Part shown: piece by piece, positions 45,767-55,700 of the stretch
Layout: every line of letters begins with the position of its first letter
How positions within the stretch are numbered: the stretch's first letter is position 1
NCBI GenBank assembly: GCA_024195265.1
Contig: JAJLRJ010000004.1
Coordinates: forward strand, 4,857,159 to 4,921,158
DNA length: 64,000 bases
From: Dendrophyllia cribrosa
Taxonomy: Eukaryota > Cnidaria > Anthozoa > Scleractinia > Dendrophylliidae
Reading direction: 5' to 3'
The notes under the pieces: model-generated
The model's database searches: none
Told to the model about the DNA's origin: nothing
The model's input: the letters and a program-made list of their open reading frames with translations, nothing else
Program-made: the position numbers and the translations under genes

Positions 45767-46218
45767 TCAATTCTGGATTGCTAGTCTCATCTCCCGTAGT
45801 GTAGCGCCATACTTCTCAACGATAGCACCGTGGCGTCTGAAGAATTTTGTAAACGGTTTACGAAGGAGCGTAGATTTGAACCCTTGGTGAAGGAGACGTG
45901 ATGAAAGTCGGCGAAGTCTATGTATAAAATCCAACTTGGATGTGCAAATTGTAGCATATTTCACCAATTGATATATATAAACACCATAGGCCGGATTGGC
46001 GGGAATGTTGCTGTCCATATGAAGAAAATTGACAATCCGAAATAGTAAGTGTACTTCGTAGACTTCCTATCATTAGCCCAGAATATGTGAAAATTATTGG
46101 TTGCTATGAAACTCTTCCATCTGGTGTTAAAAACCCTTTCGAGTAGATCATGGAGTTGATGTTTAAGTTGGGCGTGTGGAAGGCTAGTATAAAGAGTGGA
46201 AAAGTCCCAAGAACTCAC
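45767..46218 (-). pseudogene. Penelope-like element reverse transcriptase fragment, frameshifted
   Basis: Two overlapping minus-strand frames carry SSWDFSTLYTSLPHAQLKHQ (the F-S-x-L-Y-T-S-L-P motif of this RT group) and, after a gap and frame change, SNIPANPAYGVYIYQLVKYA followed by RRLLHQGF-like sequence and FFRRHGAIVEKYG. The central catalytic YxDD region is missing. It is a dead copy in a gene B intron. Confidence 0.7.
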
Positions 46219-46590
46219 CTGATTAAGCGATTACCACGAAAATTAACAATGGAAATCAAACTTGACGCAAAAGTAAAATAAAGAAAATAGCAGGCAAATA
46301 AAGGGTGGATAGTAGGACGCCTCGAAATTTTGATGGAGATGATACCGATGATGATTATCAACACCCCTCCCCCCCCCCCCCCCCCCCCCCACCCCATCCC
46401 TTTATCAACCTCGTCCCCAGGGCCTTTTCTCCACTTTCAAAATGGCGGCTTGGGCGAAGAATCCGCTGGACAAGGCTGCCAAAATACTCCATTCTGTTGC
46501 TATGGTGATCCGACTCCATTCTGTTGCCATGGTGATCCGCTAAGAAGTTCGGCCTTTAAGGATCACGCATCATTACAATTTAGTAGCTTA

Positions 46591-46764
46591 TTTAAAAGCC
46601 CATGTTCACCCAATCTGCTTTGCGCGCCCGGGCTGATTTTCGCACAGACGGAAAATCGAAAAATCGACGTGCCAGCCAATCATAACGCTACATTGAACAA
46701 TCGAACCGCTTTAAAACAAAAACACAAGCGCGCAAAGCAGATTGGGTGAACATGGGCCTTTAAA
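46591..46764. mobile_element. MITE, family with TTTAAAAGCCCA ends, well preserved
   Basis: TTTAAAAGCCCATGTTCACC and the following CAATCTGCTTTGCGCGC are complementary to the right end (GCGCGCAAAGCAGATTGGGT then GAACATGGGCCTTTAAAA). Diverged relative at 1942-2110. Confidence 0.9.
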
Positions 46765-46784
46765 ATACCAAAATAAAAAAGTAC

Positions 46785-46930
46785 CTGAATATAATCTGGA
46801 TAATATCTGAGAGGCTCATTGCGACCCGCTAGTTCAACTTGATGTGTCTTCCGATTTATCTTGTTGACGGTCTTCTTTTTGTATGACATCGTCCACAGGT
46901 TCTCTACCGCAAACACCTTCTGGTCTTTAC
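46785..46930 (-). CDS. Gene B, unrecognised module (48 codons)
   Basis: A phase 1 to 0 exon (caacag / gtactt). It reads KDQKVFAVENLWTMSYKKKT ... ELAGRNEPLRYYPDYIQ. It directly follows the F5/8C-like exon in the protein. Its 5' end lies close to a plus-strand frame that I regard as a shadow. Confidence 0.8.
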
Positions 46931-47480
46931 CTGTTGAATCATGGAACCAATTTTAATACAGTTTTTCCAGGAGTCTGGGTCATAGCCCCCGGGAGGACTC
47001 CAAATAGAAGCGACTGGGGTGATATTCGTACCTATTATATAGGTGTTGCAATTTATGGTTTGATGCCACTAAGGGTGTTTGAATCGAAAATGATCACTGT
47101 CAGAGATATTCTGATAAGTTTAGGATAAGACAGGAAAATAAGCTGACAAGAACAACTTTTCAGAACGTTCTGAAAAGAATTGGTACCTCTTTATAGGGTA
47201 AAAAATAACGCGAGTCACACCAACAAAACGGGTTTCTGTTACCTTTTAGGGCCTTCCGTCAATTTTATATCGGAACCCCCGGGTATCATTGTGAATTTTT
47301 CGGTTGGAGATGCAGCACAGCATGCTGCGGCCGAGGGGGTAGAGCTCAGGATCTGCGGCGTCCAAAAAACAAAATTGCCATTTTTGTGTGAAATTTTGAC
47401 TTTTCAGCTGTTATTTAGCCTCTGGTTTATATAATTGTTTACTTTCATCACTTTTGGTGATTTTTTTCTTCCTATTTCAA
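46931..47480. other. Intron of gene B
   Basis: No exon or clear repeat seen. Confidence 0.4.
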
Positions 47481-47517
47481 GATAATAAAAGCACGCTTAA
47501 GCAAGTTCATGGCTATC

Positions 47518-47635
47518 ATCATAAATGTAGCCTGCGTAGCTGGCGGTATTGTCCACCCGCGAAGGCAAAATTTTCGCGAGAAGTACTTCGCGCGAGGATT
47601 ACCGCCAGCCACGCATGCGCTAGCTATCATCCGGG
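47518..47635. mobile_element. Short MITE with GCCTGCGTAGCTGGCGGTA ends
   Basis: AGCCTGCGTAGCTGGCGGTA and TACCGCCAGCCACGCATGCG are imperfect inverted ends about 100 bp apart. CGCGAAGG / TTCGCGCG pair inside. Confidence 0.65.
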
Positions 47636-47669
47636 ACACTGTCCCTTCAAGATACTCACGGTTGTGCCT

Positions 47670-48372
47670 AAATCATACCGTCCAGAAGGACGTCGGACAC
47701 CTTATTGAGACTTATATAACGTAATGTCGACACTTAAGGCCCCCGCAAACGAGGAAACATTGTTGCGGAAACATTGTTTCCCAGAATGTTTCCTAGCCGC
47801 GCAAACGAAAACACATTATACTGGGAAACAAATACGCGCTGATATATGGGATACGGCACTGCGCATACTCAATTTATGGAGTTCAGTCCGAAGCAGTCCT
47901 CGCGACCCTGGAATCTGGGCAACATTGTTTCCTCGACGCGCAAACAGGGAAACATTTGTTGAAGAAACAAAATGTTTCTGAAAAAAGTCAGAAACATTTT
48001 TTGTTTCTCAGAAGCAAAAAATGTTTCCGCAACAAATGTTTCCTGTCCGCGCAAACGGGGAAACATTTTGGGAAACAACGTTTTCGCAACAATGTTTCCT
48101 CGTTTGCGGGGGCCTTTAGAATTTTATTTTCAATAAATTTTTAAGTGTAAAAAGGAAAATCTAAAATCCTCACTCAGGATTAAACCTGTGACCTCAGCTA
48201 GGCTTAGGCTTACATAGCCTAACGTATCAGAGTGCCACCTAGCTTCTCGGGTTGCTTAGTCCTAAATTTAACTATATAAACTGCTATCCCCAACCTCAAC
48301 TGAACGCTAACCAGTTACTCCGTTATATAAGTCTCAATAAGGTGTCCGACGTCCTTCTGGACAGTATGATTT
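47670..48372. mobile_element. Composite with 52-bp outer inverted repeats
   Basis: AAATCATACCGTCCAGAAGG, continuing to CTTATATAACG (47670-47721), is matched by an exact or nearly exact complement at 48321-48372. The MITE 47735-48118 and a tRNA-like fragment (48165-48250, minus-strand B-box-like GGTTTAATCC) lie between the arms. The whole sits in the intron next to the F5/8C exon. Confidence 0.8.
47735..48118. mobile_element. MITE with TAAGGCCCCCGCAAACGAGG ends
   Basis: The left TAAGGCCCCCGCAAACGAGG, continuing AAACATTGTTG, is complementary to the right end finishing CGTTTGCGGGGGCCTTTA. The interior is filled with (G)GAAACATT(G/T)TTTCC inverted motifs, so the whole element can fold into one branched hairpin. 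Confidence 0.88.
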
Positions 48373-48391
48373 GGGTTTGACCGATACTTAC

Positions 48392-48551
48392 TCAGGTAGG
48401 GAATTCCATATATTTCCACTTTCATGCATAGCCTCCCGGTGGGGTCGAACTTGGCGCCATAAGGAAAAATCTTAACATAATGACCAGCCTTTCGTTCTTT
48501 AGCAATGCTGTAAACTTTGTCTCGTTCATATTTACCTCCATAGAACTCGGG
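48392..48551 (-). CDS. Gene B, C-terminal part of an F5/8C (discoidin) domain
   Basis: A phase 0 to 1 exon (tttcag / gtaagt). It reads PEFYGGKYERDKVYSIAKER then AGHYVKIFPYGAKFDPTGRL and CMKVEIYG. This is the usual end of an F5/8 type C domain: an R/H-Y-V-(R/K)-I-(Y/F)-P strand, then L-C-(M/L)-(K/R)-V-E-(I/L)-Y-G. These domains bind glycans or lipids outside the cell. The start of the domain and the signal peptide must lie further right, that is, on or beyond the far side of the Polinton. Confidence 0.72.
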
Positions 48552-48599
48552 CTGAAATAAAAATACCGTATTTATTTAAATCAGAATGCCAGGGGATTT

Positions 48600-48905
48600 A
48601 GCCTGGGTGGGGGGGGGGGGGGGGAACTCCCATATAAAAATGACGGGGGTGCTCGTCAGAAATTTTCGAAAAACACCCTAAAAGGTACCAGAATCACGTT
48701 TCATGATGGGCGTGGCTCAAAATAATTTTTACCCCTAAGAGGTACCAATTCTAAAACAACACGTCATATTCTGTCATTTTTTTCGACTCATACCCTAAAA
48801 GGTACCGCGATAATTCTAACGGTAGTCATTTTAGATTTTAGCACCCTAAGCGGTACCAATCTACAAATTTTGACCCCTAAAAGGTATGACGAGCACCCCC
48901 GTCAT
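48600..48905. mobile_element. TIR repeat with ATGACGGGGGTGCTCGTC
   Basis: ATGACGGGGGTGCTCGTC (48640) and GACGAGCACCCCCGTCAT (ends 48905) are exact inverted copies. The interior has at least five CCCTAA(A/G)(A/C)GGTAC(C) repeats. A poly(G) run precedes it. Confidence 0.8.
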
Positions 48906-48959
48906 ACTTGCTTGAAAGGCGTTAACCCTTTCACTCCCAGGTTCAATTATGGAGACATG

Positions 48960-49050
48960 CAGTGTAGTACTAACTTTTGAGTCTGTGAACGAAATCCTAT
49001 GGTGTGACCATTCAAATGAAACCTCTTCAGTAGTACTTTTGGTTTGTAGT
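48960..49050. repeat. Single distant copy of the 106-bp satellite
   Basis: CTAACTTTTGAGTCTGTGAA and GTGTGACCATTCAAATGAAA match the array at 31517-32266. Confidence 0.8.
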
Positions 49051-49735
49051 CCGCAGGTAGCTCTTAAGTGTTGGCATCATCAGTAAATTAACTTTCCAGA
49101 GTGAGTCGTTTAAAGTAGTCCGTACTGTAAATAACGCATTCGGTAGAGTCCCAGTCAATTCTGTGATTCGTGTGTAAATGGTGCTTAGCAATGTGATTGT
49201 TGACATCACCGTTTTCGTCGCCCGTTTGTGTTCAATGGTCGTATGTTCAAATTTCGGACGATCACACTCGACAGACTACTGATACTCCTGCATGGGTTCA
49301 AACCCTTTTCAATGTTACATTCCTTTGAACGACAGAGCGAACAACTTGCTAATAACTACATCAGTTACGCAAGTACCGTCAGACGTATACGACAACAATG
49401 ACTCTGGTTCAATCGCCTGTTCTCCATCGATTTCTGTCTTAAATTTCTTTGTAGTCGCGTTAGTTTAAGTTCAGTCTTAGTACGGCACTGTTCAGTTGTT
49501 TTGTCAGCCCGTTTGTTAGAAATAGTCAGTACAGTGTTAAAAAAGACAAATGTTAATACTGTAAGTCAGTCGGTATGAGTTGTTTCAGTTTGTCAAGTTT
49601 TTGTTGTAGTTTGTTATTGTAGTAGTTGAGTCTTTTGTGACGTCACAGTCGTTAACCCGCAATCTGATCAGTCGTCTGCAGGTGGATTTGACGAGATCTT
49701 TGCAGATCTACATGACGGTATAATAGAAACTGATC
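49051..49735. other. Non-coding, probable gene B intron
   Basis: Many GTCAGT/TTAGTC-type short words but no supported gene or repeat unit. Confidence 0.4.
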
Positions 49736-50230
49736 TATTCTTGGTTTTCACTTACGTCATATCAAAATTCAGAAGCATTAAACAACAGATTTCGATTCCA
49801 AAAATGTTTATGGAATTGTAGAGAGTTTAAAACTACACATCTGGGCCAAATTTTGCCCCACTCAGGGGCACAAAGATGGCGGCCAAAACTTCAAAGTCTT
49901 AATTACACCAAAAATCAAACCACAAAATATTGTATTCGCTATAACTCCTATAAGTTCTATGAAATCGGCTTATAAGCATTTATAATGCAAAAAATAACTT
50001 TCAGCTGATTCAATTTTCTTTATTTTCACGGCTTATCTTACTGAAATAGCGTGACGAGTTGCGTGATACATTTAAAACCTTTATAAATCGAAAGCAAAAC
50101 ATCGTTAAAACCTGAAACTTTTTGTGAAAGATTGTAACACTGGTATCCATATACCAAGTTAAAAACAGCTTTGTAGGATGTATACTTTAGATTTTTGAAT
50201 TTTTATGACGTCATGTGAAAACCAAGAATA
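49736..50230. mobile_element. TIR element with TATTCTTGGTTTTCAC ends
   Basis: TATTCTTGGTTTTCACTTAC and GTGAAAACCAAGAATA are inverted ends, extended by (G)ACGTCATA...AATTCA on both sides. About 495 bp and non-coding. Its right third is repeated in inverse orientation at 8986-9205. Confidence 0.78.
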
Positions 50231-50411
50231 TACTAAACCTACTGACAAACACCAACACCTTTTCAATTCATCCTGTCATCCTCTATACACTAAAAAAATC
50301 CATTCCTTTCAGTCTAGCTATTCGTTTTCCCCGCATTTGTTCTTCTGACGCTAAATTTGAGCTTCGCACCAATGAATTAAAATCTTATCTCCTCGTACGA
50401 GGTTATAATGA

Positions 50412-50785
50412 GTAGATAAGGATAGCCTGGTTCCGATGCATCCGGTGGCCCCCCAAGCTAGTTTTTAACGTAAAAATATTCTTTTCGTTAATTTCAGCAC
50501 ATAATTCATTATATTTTTCGAATTGACTCCCTATGCCAAAATCACCACCACTCAATAAAATATCCAGAATCTTATTTCTCAACTTTGCCCAAAATCTCAA
50601 AAAAAACCCGAATGCCAACTCTCTGTTTAAATTTACCAAGAAATATTTCATTGATTGTAAAAGTGCCACTTCATATTCCTGTCAAATACAGCATATTATG
50701 ATTATCACGAAATTCACATAAGATACGAATACGCACACTAGGGGGGGCCACCGAGATCCATCGGAACCAGGCTATCCTTATCTAC
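50412..50785. mobile_element. TIR element directly abutting the Polinton
   Basis: AGTAGATAAGGATAGCCTGG, continuing TTCCGATGCATCCGGTGGCC, is mirrored by GGGGGGCCACCGAGATCCAT, CGGAACCAGGCTATCCTTAT and CTACT. The ~300-bp interior is AT-rich. The minus-strand frame inside it (50403-50669) has no recognisable motif. Confidence 0.78.
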
Positions 50786-50794
50786 TATACTATA

Positions 50795-51600
50795 TCTCCT
50801 GAAATTCTTTTGGAGCAATATTCTGTTGAAATCAGGAGAAATCTTCAGTTGAAATCAGGAGAAATATTCTGTTGAAATCTGGAGAGAAAATTCAGTTGAC
50901 AAAAAGTTTTCTCCAGATTTCAGATTTCAAGTTGACAAAAAGTTTTCTCCAGATTTCAGATTTCAAGTTGACAAAAAGTTTTTGTAAACTTTTAAAAAAT
51001 CTGGAGAAAAAAACTTTCTCCAGAAAAAAAATCTGGAGAAAAAATAATTTAGTTGACAAATAATTTCTTCAGAAAAAAACTTTCTCCAGAAAAAAAAATC
51101 TGGAGAAAAAAACTTTCTCCAGAAAAAAAAATCTGGAGAAAAAAACTTTCTCCAGAAAAAAAAATCTGGAGAAAAAAACTTTCTCCAGAAAAAAAAATCT
51201 GGAGAAAAAATAATTTAGTTGACAAAATAATTTCTCCAGAAAAAAAAATCTGGAAAAAATAATTTCTCCAGAAAAAAAATCTGGAGAAATTTTCTCCAGA
51301 AAAAAGTTTTTCAGATTTTAAAAATTTAGTTGACAAAATAATTTCTCCAGAAAAAAAATCTGGAGAAAATAATTTCTCCAGATTTCAGATTTCTAGTTGA
51401 TAAAAAACTTTCTCCAGAAAAAAAAATCTGGAGAAACTTTTTTCTCTCCAGATTTCTAGTTGACAAAAAGTTTTCTCTAGTTTACAATTAGGGAGGTTAC
51501 ATATTTGGTTTTTCAAAAGTTTTGAAAATTAAAAAAGTTTTTTAATTTTCAGATTTTTTTTAAAAAGTTTTCTCCAGATTTCAGTTTACAAAAAAACTTT
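50795..51600. repeat. AT-rich hairpin array at the left end of the Polinton
   Basis: Tandem copies of a 33-bp unit, TTTCTCCAGA-A(7-8)-TCTGGAGAAA plus AAAAC, each a perfect 10-bp stem with an A-rich loop (four in a row at 51081-51206, more on both sides). The motif AGTTGACAAAA recurs between them (50893, 50931, 50967, 51052, 51217, 51327, 51455). The last part (51477-51570) carries AGTTTACAATTAGGGAGGTT, repeated downstream of the first gene. This may be the inner part of the terminal repeat. Confidence 0.8.
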
Positions 51601-51622
51601 TTGTAAACTTTACTCTTTTAAA

Positions 51623-52543
51623 ATGTGGAATCTGATTGACATGACAACTGGAGAAACAGTGGCATCAGAGAAATCGATTTCTGCTCTCTCTCCTCATATG
51701 GAATTAACCAGACAATATTTATGTCGAGAGATAAAAAAAGGACGAACTGAATTTAGCTTGAAGGATGGACAACAACTGAAAATAGAGAAAGATGATATTC
51801 TTCCTGAACCAAAGGTCAGATCAAAACCAAAGCCAAAAACAAGAGCTCAAAAGATGGGGAGTATTGCACTTCCTAGTTATTCTCCAGGGAGATTAATGAA
51901 TATACAGTATATTCCAGGAAGGAAGATGACTCCTTGGCCTCAAGAAAACTGGGATGTTGTCATTGAGAAGCTAAAAGAGTTTATGAAAACAGAACCATCT
52001 CCATTTCCATTTCCAAAACATCTTCCTCTCGTGGAGAATGAATCAGTTGACACTCCTGAGATTAAATTAGTTGACACTCAGGAGATTGAATCAGTTGACA
52101 CTCAGGAGATTGAATCAGTTGACACTCAGGAGATTGAATTAGTTGACACTCAGGAGATTGAAACTGAAGAAAAAGCAGAATATGGACAAATCACTCAACC
52201 CAAAGATGATCTTTCTTCTTTTACAGCATACATCAGCAATAAAGTGGATGAAATTTTCAAAGATTTCACTCCCGGATCTCCATGGGAAAATGTACGATTG
52301 AAAAAAGGAGATAAGATTGTGTTATGTAATATGCATACAGGTCATTGGTTTATTATTGAAGATTATTGGACTGCTGAACACATATTTCAACAGTTTGGTT
52401 ATGTTATTTATCCTGATCAGAAAGAATTTGAGGAAAATCTTGAACAAGGAGAATGGACTTTTTACCCAGGGAAAACATGCTCGTCGTCATCTTATGTGAA
52501 AACTGACATGTGGACACGAATAATATATCAGAAGAAGAAATGA
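51623..52543 (+). CDS. Polinton gene: 306-residue protein, HTH-like N-terminus, 8-residue repeats
   Basis: Starts in the TTTTAAAATG context. Residues ~20-55 (SALSPHMELTRQYLCREIKK then GRTEFSLKDGQQLKIE) resemble the NUMOD1-type helix-turn-helix also seen in the gene at 56522. A basic, proline-rich linker follows (PKVRSKPKPKTRAQK). Residues ~143-185 are five copies of an 8-residue repeat near VDTQEIE(S/L). The C-terminal ~100 residues have hydrophobic, aromatic character (GHWFIIEDYWTAEHIFQQFG). I do not recognise the family. It may be a DNA-binding or regulatory protein; this is inference from the HTH-like segment. It converges with the polymerase gene across a hairpin. Confidence 0.8.
   Translation: MWNLIDMTTGETVASEKSISALSPHMELTRQYLCREIKKGRTEFSLKDGQQLKIEKDDILPEPKVRSKPKPKTRAQKMGSIALPSYSPGRLMNIQYIPGRKMTPWPQENWDVVIEKLKEFMKTEPSPFPFPKHLPLVENESVDTPEIKLVDTQEIESVDTQEIESVDTQEIELVDTQEIETEEKAEYGQITQPKDDLSSFTAYISNKVDEIFKDFTPGSPWENVRLKKGDKIVLCNMHTGHWFIIEDYWTAEHIFQQFGYVIYPDQKEFEENLEQGEWTFYPGKTCSSSSYVKTDMWTRIIYQKKK
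52023..52162 (+). repeat. 24-bp coding tandem repeat, five copies
   Basis: The unit is TCAGTTGACACTCAGGAGATTGAA (12+12 bases read as two halves TCAGTTGACACT / CAGGAGATTGAA) and encodes the VDTQEIE(S/L) repeats. It keeps the frame. The AGTTGACA core also recurs in the non-coding hairpin region to the left. Confidence 0.9.
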
Positions 52544-52563
52544 GTTTACAGAAAGTTTTCTCT

Positions 52564-52699
52564 AGTTTACAATTAGGGAGGTTACATATTTGGTTTTTCA
52601 AAAGTTTTAAAAATAAAAAAAGTTTTTTTATTTTCAGATTTTTTTTTTTATTTTTAAAAGTTTGGAAAACCAAATATGTAACCTCCCTAATTGTAAACT
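52564..52699. terminator. Large hairpin between convergent genes
   Basis: AGTTTACAATTAGGGAGGTT, continuing ACATATTTGGTTTTTCAAAA, is mirrored by TTTTAAAAGTTTGGAAAACC, then AAATATGTAACCTCCCTAAT and TGTAAACT. It fills almost exactly the gap between the stops of the 306-residue gene (52543) and the polymerase gene (52724). A role in 3'-end formation of both transcripts is inferred from position. A direct copy of the left arm sits at 51477. Confidence 0.6.
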
Positions 52700-52723
52700 T
52701 TTGATTTCTCTCTGGAGAATATT

Positions 52724-55700
52724 TCATTTCAATCTCCAATGTCCTTTCGCAAATGTATCTATGCCGTTTTTTAAAATCACTCTTTTGTCGTCATTGGCAG
52801 ACAGTGCAATCTTCTCCATTCTTTCTGTAAAAAGATGATGTTCTCTGCTGCGAATGACGTTTTGCTTCCTGAGTAATTTTCCTTCTCCATTCAGACATCT
52901 CATAAAGTTTTCAAATCGCAGCTGATTTCTCACGCATTTTTTCACGCCTTTTGCTTTCTTTTCTTCTTTTCCTTCATCCAGCAGGAAAGCATAGAGTTTT
53001 GGTCTCAGCGCAACAAATTCCGTTAAGATTTTTCCGGCACACTCATCTTTCATCAGCCCAATCTTTTTCTTGTTTTCTTTCACGATAGGCAGTCCATTCA
53101 ACACTGCAGGATGATCTCTGGAAAAGTCGTTAGTATCAAACCATTCCACAACATCATCTGCAATATCTGCATAGAAATCTTCTGTCCCAATCTCATAAAC
53201 AAGTGAATCTGTGTCTGTATAAAGAACTTTCAGATCTTTCCACTTTTCTTTTGCGTAGCCATAATGGAAGTTGAACATCAGAGTTTTGGAGAGATCCAAG
53301 ATTGACATTCCCACGAAGACTGGTTTGTTCATGCAGATCTGTGTCTTTTTCATCTTTATCCCAATCAGAAACTCATCGAAAATCTGCAGATCAGCAAAGT
53401 TTGGTTTATTGATCAGTTTTTCTGCTCGTTCAACGTCTTTGACTAGTTCAATGGAAACGCGCTTTCTCACATTCTCCATGGTCTTCCCAAACACTGAGTT
53501 GTTCATCAGCTTGAAGAAATCTTTTTCAAATGCATTTTTTGCGTTCATTCTCAACTTTGTGTTCGTCTCAATATATGTTTTCATGAACGGAGCTTCTTGG
53601 AATGAGATTCCTCTCCAAATCTTTTTCAGTTTCATTCCCAGGGAAAGAAAGAGTTTCAGATTTTCTCCATGCAGAACTATTTTTTCTTTATCTCTCAGAT
53701 TTTGAGTCAACTTCCATACTCCATCCAACTTGAGACTTTCTGGAGCAAGTGGAAAATCATTATGGTCGTCATGCAGTTCTTCTGGATATGTCAAATCTAC
53801 TTCCAGGATGCATCCAACGCCTTCTCCATCCACAAATGCCTTCCATTTTGACGGATCATCCATCCAGGCAAACTTTCCAACTGGAAGAGGCTTTGACATT
53901 GCCCAGCCATAAAGATTATTTGCGTCTAGATAAACCAGAAACTTTGCAGGCAACGTTTCGTCAAAATCTTTCATAAACTGATTATTCGCTTTTGCATGCC
54001 GCTTAAATGCATTTGCGTTACCTCCTCTCATCCCTCGTTCAACCATCAGCAGCATATCTACGTCATCCAGAAGCTGTAAAGAAACTCCAGTCATTTTCAG
54101 CATTGCATTCCATGCCATCCCTGGGGTCGTGAAAAACTGAGCAGGATCCAATCCATAGTTTTCTTCACAAAGTTTTCTGAAGTTTTCAACAACGTCAGCC
54201 AGCAGCAAAACATCTGTTTTCAGATAGAGATCGTGGAACTCTCCCATGTTTTTCATCTGCCATTTCTGCCAGACGTGCTTTGCGTGCTCAAAATCTTTTT
54301 CTCCGATCCCTGCATCATTCAAACTGGAGAAAAATGATTCTCTTTCTGGAAGTTGTTCTGAAAACTTTTCAAATGAATCCATGAACTCATAGGGATAAAC
54401 TCCTTTTCGCGTCATCAAATCAAACTTTTCTCCCTGGAAAAATCTAGCAGTTTCCAGCAAATCTGTCTTGGGGAGATTACCAGCTAGATTTCCCAGAGAA
54501 GATGCCATGAATTTAAAAGAATCTAAAAATCGGATTTCATGTTTTACAATGACTTCTTTTCCATCACAGATCTTTTCTCTTTTCAGCTCAAATTTCAAGG
54601 AAAAAGAAATATATTTCTCTTCGTTGTTGGGGATGCATTGAATCTCCAGAATTTCATCCAGTAAACCCAGAGCTCGCACAAAAAGATGTGAGTCATAGTT
54701 CGCCAAGTTATGAAAAAACACTGGAGTAAATTTTGGTCTCTGAAACATTCTGTTGCAAGAGCGATGTGCAGCTCCTCTGAATTTTCCAGTAAAATGGCAG
54801 TGATCTCGCACTTTCATCTTTTCTCCTTCTCTCTCAAATTCACCTCGACACAGCCAGCACCATGATGTTTGATTGAATGCATGCCATTCTTCTGGAGTGA
54901 GCGGATCCATGGGTTTTGATTTTAGTTTCAGTTGAGCAGTTTTTACTTCCTCAATGAGTTTTCTCAAAAATTCTTTTGGAAGCTCAGCTGATTCTTTTTC
55001 ATTTTCTGCTCGTTTCAAAACAGGCTTCATTTCCAGAAAAGGAGAGACGAGATGAAAAGCAAATCCGCATGGAAGATGTTCTGTCATTTTCTGCGTTTGT
55101 TTCATCTTTCCTGGATCTTCAACTGGCTTTAAAATCGATTCAAAATCAGCGTAACCGACAACAGGAACATGAATCATCTTTGAGAAGCCAAGAAAAGAGC
55201 ATGTTTTTCCTTCCGGCATAACAACATTTGTTGCTTCAAATTCTCTGCAGTTGATCTTGTGTTTTACCAGACTTTCTTCACTGGGAAATGAATTGAGACA
55301 TCTTTTGCAGAAGAATCTTTTTCTTTTTGTTCTGGAAACTTGTGATCCAGCCAATCGAGAAAAGTTTTTAATGATACAGAAATGAGTTTTGAAATCTTTT
55401 TTGAGCAGCAGCAGATCCACGTGTTTTTTTTGTTCTGCTTCAGTTGCTCTCAGAGGAAAAAGATTTCTATCCCATCCAAATACATTGATTGAAATGTTGT
55501 TTCTTTTCTCAAACTTTCTGATATCTTCTAGAGTTGTTGGAAAAGAAATTCCGCTCCAATCAAACTCTTCAGCTTGTTTTCTCAGGAGAGGTGTAATTCT
55601 TTCTGGGTTTGTTGTCCAGTTCATTGCTCTTGTCACGCACCATTTGAAACACATTTCATCTTTGTTTTTCATGTTAATCACAGCGTTTTTGTTTGCCACC

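Noticed and set aside
49027..49209. Minus-strand frame as an upstream gene B exon
   Set aside because: No splice signals in phase and no similarity to the N-terminal part of an F5/8C domain.
51049..51336. Frames reading FFLQIFFSGES or KKIWRKKLSPE repeats
   Set aside because: They are translations of the 33-bp hairpin array at the Polinton's left end.
52310..52540. Adenain/Ulp1-like protease in the C-terminus of the 306-residue protein (GHW ... Q ... C)
   Set aside because: The H-W pair is suggestive, but the acidic residue, the Gln-to-Cys spacing and the C-G at the active site do not fit, and too few residues follow the Cys.
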